Assembly: GCA_019649035.1 (NCBI GenBank)
Contig: BMAT01002671.1
Location: forward strand, 7,111 to 30,506
Direction: 5' to 3'
Length of the DNA: 23,396 nucleotides
From: Elysia marginata
Taxonomy: Eukaryota > Mollusca > Gastropoda > Plakobranchidae
The notes beneath the pieces were generated by a model. The model made no database searches and was not told the origin of the DNA. It saw nothing but the letters and a program-made list of their open reading frames with translations. Both the position numbers and the translations under genes were made by a program. Below are positions 10,237-23,396 of the stretch, piece after piece (the first letter of the stretch is position 1; each line of letters opens with the position of its first letter).

Positions 10237-11693
10237 CATGTATAGCTATACAGCTTATTGTGGGCTTGACTTGTGGTACTGTTTCAGTACATGAACTTAG
10301 TATGAGAAAAATACATGTATTCTATAAAAACAAGGCATATGGGACCAGTAGGGCTATATGAGGAGGATACTTGCGGAACTTAAATATTTAAACTACCTCA
10401 ATTTCAATTAAGTGCTTTTTAGGAAGTTTCTAGTTTATACCAGATATCACATGGATTAACTTAAATTTAAGGGACGATGACCTTTTACTTTTTAGATTTT
10501 GCAAATGATCTTCCTCATTACAACTACAAGCCAAGAATTTTCCTCTTATTTTGTATGATATTTTTCCTCAGTTACAGCTTATTTCAGGTTTTTAGGACCT
10601 TCATCATTACTCCAGTATTTTGGTAGTCACTCTGGTACTAAAATACTGAAATCAGTACTGATTGGAGGTTCAGAGTTTATTAAACTGTTTAAGAAGCTCA
10701 TCTTATGAGGACTCCATTAATATGTACAAACATTTCAGTTTAATGAGTTAAAGGATGCAATGAAGAAAACTAAAAGAAAAAGTATTTTTATAAAAATTTT
10801 TATTTTCATATAAGCCATAAACAGTACACAGAATTTTTAAACGATGCATAAACATCTTTCTATTTTGTAAGCATAAGGCAAAGAACTTCTCACACTGGAT
10901 TGTATTGCTCATGTACTCACACACACCCATACCAGCACATTATGTGCCACATTACACAGTGAAAGACATTTACAACATTGTGAATTCAAAGCGCAAATAT
11001 ATATATATAGGTATAATTTTCAACAACTACAATGCTGCAGGGACATATTCATATAGGGGCATCTGAAATTTTGAGATAAGACACTCCCTTTTCTGCATAT
11101 ATAAATTCAAAACCACTATGCCAGTCTAGCATTATAAACTGTTGCAATTTCTTATTCAGCTGGAAATAGATCTCAGACAGATCAAATTTACCTCAAGAAA
11201 ATAATTATCAAGATGAAAGAGATTCAGCAGCTTTTTAGTGTCTATCTTAAATAAAAAAAAAAGAAAGCATGTTTTACAACTACATGATGAACTCAGATCA
11301 TATTAAGATTAATACGAAGTTGACATATTTGTCACGCACATTGTAAAACACAAAAAATAAATGATGCAAAATCACAAAGCACAAAGTAAAAATGGTTTAA
11401 AAAAAAAAAAAACAAAAACAAAAAAGCAAAATAAATGACACAAATTTTTTTGAATCTGAAGATGTTAATTTTATGCAAATAAGACCTTGGGCAAAATTCA
11501 AGGTTTAAAAATTTAAGCCATGTCTAAAAATCTTTAAGCTACAATAAATAAAGCAATATGGAATGTCTCAAATTCCTAAGGAAAAAAAAAAGAACCAAGT
11601 TAAAATTCAATTTATACAAGCTGAACAAAACTGAGACATTTGCATAAATGTATAAACTCAAAGCAACCAGATCTTTAGGTGAACCTTTTACGA
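10237..11693. other. Intergenic, nothing recognised
   Basis: This AT-rich sequence lies downstream of the cathepsin gene and contains only short open frames and A/T runs, with a TATATATATA stretch near 11000. I see no conserved peptide, tRNA or inverted-repeat element. Confidence 0.55.
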
Positions 11694-11751
11694 TTTATTT
11701 AAAGTTTGATTATGCTTCTTCAGAGACAGTATCGTTCATTGATGTTTTATT
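11694..11751 (-). terminator. Cathepsin L polyadenylation signals
   Basis: On the minus strand AATAAA occurs at 11751-11746, 77 bases past the stop codon, and at 11699-11694, about 130 bases past it. Either would give a short 3' UTR in the usual range. Confidence 0.55.
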
Positions 11752-11828
11752 GAACACCTTAATAGCTTTTTAAAAAACTGAAATATTTCTCTCAAAAAGT
11801 TTGGCTGTTCATGGTGTTGAATAAAAAT

Positions 11829-18652
<6,824 letters not shown>

Positions 18653-18672
18653 TTTGGCAGTTGGCAAAATCT
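18653..18672 (-). other. 5' UTR splice acceptor of cathepsin gene
   Basis: Eighteen bases upstream of the cathepsin ATG, a pyrimidine-rich tract ending TTATTTTTACAG (AG at 18672-18671) forms a strong acceptor. This implies that the 5' UTR is completed by a separate upstream non-coding exon. The ATG itself has A at -3. Confidence 0.6.
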
Positions 18673-20476
18673 GTAAAAATAAGAACAGAAAAAATTTACA
18701 GGTGCTGGTTGAAAAAAAAAACAAAAACAAGGTGTTGAAAGCTTCATCTCACTTGTACTACAAAATGGTCAAGCTGTAAGTACTAAATGACTTCTAAAAA
18801 CTAAATTGCCCAGAACTCTTAGTCGTACTCTTACTAGTCTTAGGCTTAGCCTAAAAGGACTTCAATTTTCTCACAGTTCATTGAAGACATAGATGCCTTA
18901 AATTTATAATTAAAATGTTGAATTGAGTAAAAATTAAAAAAAAAAACCATTTGATACAGAAGCATATTGCCTAAAATCCCATGGAATCAATAAATACAAA
19001 ATGCCAAGTCTCATAAAATGTTGAACTACTAGTTTCAATGAATTGGGTGATGCATTTTTTGCCTTGAAAGTTGACATCTACCCATTGAGGACAACCTGCA
19101 AAAACCAATCACTGAAAACCTAAAAGTGAAAAACCCCAGTTTAATTTCTCTAGATATACTTTCTTGTTTTTTCACCTTCCATACTTTTTACATTTGTTGT
19201 CAACATCTTCATAGGGTAACTGATTTTGTCCATCTTTTGCTGACTCCTTCGTGTGTACCTTATCTTCAGTTTACATCTTGCTTTTTAAAAAAATTTCCTC
19301 CTTTATCTTTCTTCTTCTCCATTATAGGTTTCACCACCACCATCACCTTCTCTCTCTGCCTCTGCTTCTTATCTCCCTCCTCCTTCTATGATTCTGACAA
19401 AACATACATGTCCTCCTTGAAAAAATTGTAAGTCAAGTTTCATGCTGCATTTGGAAGAAAAACCAATTTAAAAACCTTTTAAAAGCAAAACCCACAAATC
19501 ACAAAGACAATGAGTATACATAATTATGATAATACAAGTAAAAACAAAGCAAAACACACTTGTAAATATATGCACATCTGAATGATTCAAAACAGGCTTT
19601 AGGCATAAAAAAACAACAGATTTACAAAAATATTGACTTCTGACAACATGTAATAGGACAACATGAAATAATCATGGGCTGACATGCTATTTTTCAATCT
19701 GATTCTTAGCTTCATTTTGAAAAACTGACACAGGAGGATTTCCGATTCAGTGGCATAAGGGTTGACCCGTATTTATCTTTAGAACTAGGGAATCAGCTAA
19801 TTCAGGTTGACTAATTACTATGCTTTGCACAAAAAAAAAAAATCTCACATACATTTTATCCAAATGAAACTTATGTCACACGACCTAGTTTTGACATAAG
19901 GTTTCAAAGTTTACTTTAGTGAGTGTTTAAAAGAGTCATTTCTTTTTCATTTAGATACGTATAGGATGGGTTTCCTTCCACACTAGGATGCCACCCTCAT
20001 TTGCTATAAACTTCATGACAACAAATTCTATGTGATTTTAAGAAATAAATGGTCCTGCGCATTACTTCTTGTTATAATAACGAAAGTTACAGACGAAATG
20101 AAAGGTTACAATGAACTTCAAAGAGTCTTTTCTCTAAAGTTAAAACACAGGCTCGCCAGAGTAGAATCTTGCCTTTTTAGATATATATTGACGTTAATAA
20201 AACCATGATTCCTATACAGTTTTCACAATCCATTATGTCTTTAATGAAACTTTTATATTTATAATGTGTAAATTTCACAAGTCCTAACCCTGCTAATTTC
20301 ATATTTATAATGACAAATGGCTATTGCTATAACTTCATACTAGTTTATAAATAAATACAGAAGCATGATAGAGCTTTTCTGTTTGTAGAAAAAATAACCT
20401 TTTCATGTCTGCTATATACCAATATTCTACTTTCCAATTTTGACTGATTGCAATTACAATATTATAATATCATTAT
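18673..20476. other. Probable 5' UTR intron, pyrimidine-rich tract
   Basis: No protein-coding content is evident. The only clear structure is a strongly pyrimidine-biased stretch on the plus strand at about 19293-19385, with CTTCTTCTCC, TTCTCTCTCTGCCTC and CCCTCCTCCTTC. The open frame across it gives low-complexity peptide. If the inferred promoter near 21660 is right, all of this is the first intron of the cathepsin gene. Confidence 0.45.
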
Positions 20477-20484
20477 AAACTAGA

Positions 20485-20685
20485 GGAAGGATTTCCGCAG
20501 AGGGGCACATACCCCCAAGTAGCTATTGAGAAAGCAGCAAATTCGAGAAAGAAGCAAAATCGGCCTGAGCCTGAAAAAATCTATTCTATCCTCGGGGATA
20601 AACAATTTAGTGAGAAAGCAGCAAATTCGAAAAGGTTCACATTGGTCCGAGCATTAAGAATATGCCCCGCTGTGGAAATCCTCCC
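20485..20685. mobile_element. 201-bp MITE with 8-bp target-site duplication
   Basis: The left end GGAAGGATTTCCGCAGAGGG and the right end, reverse complemented, GGGAGGATTTCCACAGCGGG are inverted repeats of about 23 bases with three mismatches. The element is flanked by a perfect direct repeat AAACTAGA at 20477-20484 and 20686-20693. Inside, the 20-base word at 20527-20546 recurs exactly at 20611-20630, beginning a roughly 54-base internal duplication. An 8-base duplication fits the hAT, P or Merlin superfamilies; GG termini would suit Merlin better than a typical hAT. There is no transposase, so it is non-autonomous. Confidence 0.8.
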
Positions 20686-20693
20686 AAACTAGA

Positions 20694-21577
20694 ATCTAGA
20701 TCTAGATGTTTATCTACAATAAAAACAGCTTAAAAATTAATAATAGTTACAGTACTAGATAGATCTAGTAGATCTAAACTAATAGTTAAATTTAGTCCAA
20801 CAATCAGACAAATGCAAGAGGTCTAGAGTAAAGTCTTTATTTAAAAAGCTAATGGTAATGTTTTCAAAACTTTTAAATTTGAGTTAAGCCTAACTGCCTA
20901 GAGGGCCTAGATCTATAGGGATAATCCTGGAATTGGCCCGCTGAGAAGACTGACGAAATGAAGGGAATGATAATCCATTTTTAACATGAGCGGGCCAATC
21001 CCAGGAGCCGATCTATAGATAGATTTAGCAAAACAAGTTAACAATTTATAATTATGTATCATATAGGCCTACTGACAATGTTTTGGGGGATTTTTGCATC
21101 AGGATGACACTATTTAGATCTAGATCTAGTTTAATTTGAAACTACTCCTCATTAGATCTAGAATCTATATAAATATGTAGATTGATTTACATCTACCGTG
21201 GCCTTATTTCGTCAGAATTTCGATTAAAATGGCACAGACCTGGAGTCTAAATAGGTCTATTATGAATCTCATTGTGATTGCACATGACCTTTTTATTTCT
21301 TGAAGTTTAGGCTTTGCTGTTTGGAAATCCTTCCATCTGGGTACAGATCTGTACAATTTACAAACCATTTTTTTTTTTTTAATCGACAGTTGCAAATCAA
21401 AACACTGAAATGGATGGAATGATAAAGCAAAAAAAAAGAAGAAAAAGATGGAGACCAATGATGGAAATGTCACTAAGACAAGTAACACTTCATTAACAGA
21501 GTAGGCCTGAGGCAAGAGCTAGATAGACATCATTGAGTTTGATTTTAATTAATACTAAATTCTAGATCTAGATCTAG
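20694..21577. repeat. Scattered (GATCTA)n runs, right cluster
   Basis: Runs of GATCTA occur at 20694-20707, 20755-20776, 20907-20916, 21115-21129, 21153-21168 and 21561-21577. They surround the second inverted-repeat element and lie just downstream, in the cathepsin sense, of its inferred promoter. Confidence 0.8.
20910..21018. mobile_element. Small inverted-repeat element, possible MITE
   Basis: CCTGGAATTGGCCCGCT at 20926-20942 pairs with AGCGGGCCAATCCCAGG at 20989-21005 with one mismatch, separated by 46 bases. GATCTATAG occurs as a 9-base direct repeat at 20910-20918 and 21010-21018 and may be a target-site duplication. However, GATCTA words are abundant here, so this flank is weaker evidence than at the neighbouring element. 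Confidence 0.6.
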
Positions 21578-21592
21578 TTATTTTCAACGAAC

Positions 21593-21790
21593 CTTTAGGC
21601 TTGTGAATGTGAACTGTTCTTTTCAGAGTTGTATCACTTCCTTCTGAAACTGCGAAGTTTATAAATGAACAAAGCGACCTACTCTCAGCTATTTGATAGG
21701 AAGCAAACCGTCATGTGACTGGGCTTATGAGAGCTGCTAGGCTAGCCTAGGCTATCACATGACTCTTTTTGTTTGTAGGCGTCACGTGTT
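21593..21790 (-). promoter_or_regulatory. Inferred cathepsin promoter and first non-coding exon
   Basis: A TATA-like TTTATAAA lies at 21658-21665. Upstream of it on the minus strand are three MiT/TFE-type E-boxes: GTCATGTGAC at 21710-21719, TCACATGAC at 21755-21763 and GTCACGTGTT at 21781-21790. Initiation about 30 bases past the TATA box, near 21632, followed by a weak donor AAAG|GTTCGT at 21592, would give a short exon splicing to the acceptor at 18671. In vertebrates TFEB-family factors activate lysosomal genes, including cathepsins, through such sites. The TATA word is palindromic, so direction is inferred only from the downstream gene. Confidence 0.4.
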
Positions 21791-23396
21791 CATGAGTTTT
21801 GTCAAAACAGTCAGCAAAGTAGTCCCAACACATGAACGTCATATTACCGAAGCCAACACCATCACATTTAGTACAGTTGAATGTTTCTTTCACCCAATAA
21901 CATAAATGCAGGCTCTTAGAAGTGACGCAAGTGCCACCTCAGAACCACAAACAGTTCAAGTCCCAACTTTGTGTAGGGCGGGGGTAGCCTTGATTCGGCA
22001 TTATTTGGGTGCTTTCGAAAATCATTTAAGAAAAAAACCCACACAAACATAAAAAGGGAACATCAAGTAGACAAGATTTTAGGCCTATTATTAAAGTAGG
22101 AAAATAAGGACAATGCAATGTGTAAGACATGGGTTATCTTTACTCTATTTGGTTGCCTTTTTAAAAAAAAAATGTTTATGTTAATGCCCATATATAGGCC
22201 CCCTTCTAATAACTGATGATAGTCATCTTCATTCACATGAAATAATTTACAGGCCTTCGTTGCGAAAGGATATTGCTTTCTATTCAGCTTAAGATAAATA
22301 CGGGAATGGGAAACAAAGAACCGTTAGTAAGTTGCAGAAATCTTGGCGTGTAGGCTTAAGACACATGACTAACAAGGAAGTAAATTTACTTCAAAATCCA
22401 ATGATCTGCTGCAAAACATTGTCGGTTCTACGTATTTTTCCCAAACCCGGAAATTAAATATTAAAAAAACAAAACAAAATGCGGAGTGGGTGGGTGAGGA
22501 ATAATATCGTCTAGCTACAGAAAAAAAATATTTACTAGCATTTTGCATCCGCTTATAATGAAGTTATAATAGACCTACGTCCACAAAAAAAAAAAACAAA
22601 AACAAAACAAAACAGGCCATATCTGAATCTCCTAAACATGGCCTTAGGTATTTCGACTTAATGTCAAGGTTAAACACTCTTTCAATGTTCTTTGTACCGT
22701 ACAAATGCCTAGTAGTCTATTCAATACAAGACCACCAGCAAGTTTTGGGTTTCAATACGTGTATCACCGAACCCATTGTAATACATGTAAGAGTCTTTGC
22801 TCACGTGGGGTAGTTACCTTGGACAAAAGGAAGTGGCCACGTCTTTCTTGCGTGGCGCAGGTATGCCTGTTTTACCACCAGTCCTTCGTGTAAAGTAAGC
22901 GTTCAGCCATGAATGTTCCATTACAAAACCAGCACCTAATCAATCTATAGGATAAAAAAGCCACGTACAAATTCCCAAATTGCAAAGGGCATGTTTGGGA
23001 TAAATTTACAGGACGTAAAACCATCCGAGCCCTGATATAGGCTACTTTGTCTGCTCTCCTTTAATTGACGTTTCCTCTCTAATCGCTAATTTTTTTCAAC
23101 TCAATGACGGGAAATTTTTAGTTATACCGCATTGTAGAAAAATAATATGAGTGAACGATAGAGATCTGGATAGAAATGTGGGCAGAAGGAACAATATTTC
23201 AAAGATAAATAAATGTATGCAGGTTGCAGATAGAAAATTGTCTCATATTTTATGGGGCTAGAAATGTAAAGAAAGAATTATATAATAATATTTATCTATC
23301 AATAGAAGCATAGAGTTGAAAAGAAACCTAAATGAATTGATTGATAGAAAGATTATAAGGAAAGCTAAATCAGATATATCTGTAGAGTATATAAAA
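21791..23396. other. Upstream flank, nothing recognised
   Basis: This AT-rich sequence has A-runs such as those near 22440-22470 and 22580-22615, and only short uninformative open frames. I find no conserved peptide, RNA gene or inverted-repeat element. Confidence 0.5.

Noticed and set aside
9916-10239. 107-codon minus-strand open frame in a locally GC-richer stretch
   Set aside because: It overlaps a MITE end and matches no family I know. It could be transposon interior but is not supportable as a gene.
19126-19431. 101-codon plus-strand open frame
   Set aside because: The peptide is low-complexity Phe/Ser/Leu-rich sequence, produced by the pyrimidine tract.
21204-21515. 103-codon minus-strand open frame
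   Set aside because: It is driven by poly-T and poly-A runs and has no family resemblance or convincing splice context.
22805-22862. Minus-strand AAG|GTAACT donor and nearby CACGTG, possibly an alternative first exon
   Set aside because: It is a lone donor without an identifiable start, promoter or joined exon. The evidence is weaker than for the region near 21660.

Overview
This is an AT-rich animal nuclear window holding two complete multi-exon genes that point towards each other, plus transposon debris. Both genes can be read by eye because the proteins are conserved and every intron is bounded by GT...AG. The scattered (GATCTA)n runs, the excess of the word TACATGTA and the tRNA-derived SINEs suggest a mollusc, most likely a gastropod. 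That placement rests on my recollection of such genomes, not on a search.

Layout. Bases 1-947 hold a CA microsatellite, GATCTA runs, a weak candidate exon on the minus strand and a possible RFX X-box. Bases 948-6329 (+) are the five coding exons of PACRG, the Parkin co-regulated protein, 247 aa, a structural protein of ciliary doublet microtubules. Bases 6482-11693 lie between the two gene 3' ends and contain no recognisable gene. They carry one old tRNA-derived SINE and at least four degenerate pieces of CAGTGGAA-type palindromic MITEs. Bases 18652-11829 (-) are eight coding exons of a cathepsin L-like papain-family protease, 363 aa, with signal peptide, I29 propeptide and intact catalytic Cys/His/Asn. 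Its largest intron holds a younger copy of the same SINE.

Upstream of the cathepsin coding start, a splice acceptor at 18671-18672 implies a non-coding first exon. A TATA-like box at 21658-21665 and three MiT/TFE-type E-boxes at 21710-21790 mark a plausible lysosomal-gene promoter. Between them and the gene are two small inverted-repeat elements, one flanked by a perfect 8-bp target-site duplication. Bases 21791-23396 show no supportable gene.

The two genes have unrelated roles (ciliary axoneme and lysosomal or digestive proteolysis) and share no evident regulation. I found no CRISPR, operon or undescribed multi-gene system here. The points most worth following up are the TSD-flanked element, the E-box cluster, the 33-base exon carrying the protease nucleophile, and the SINE/MITE families.
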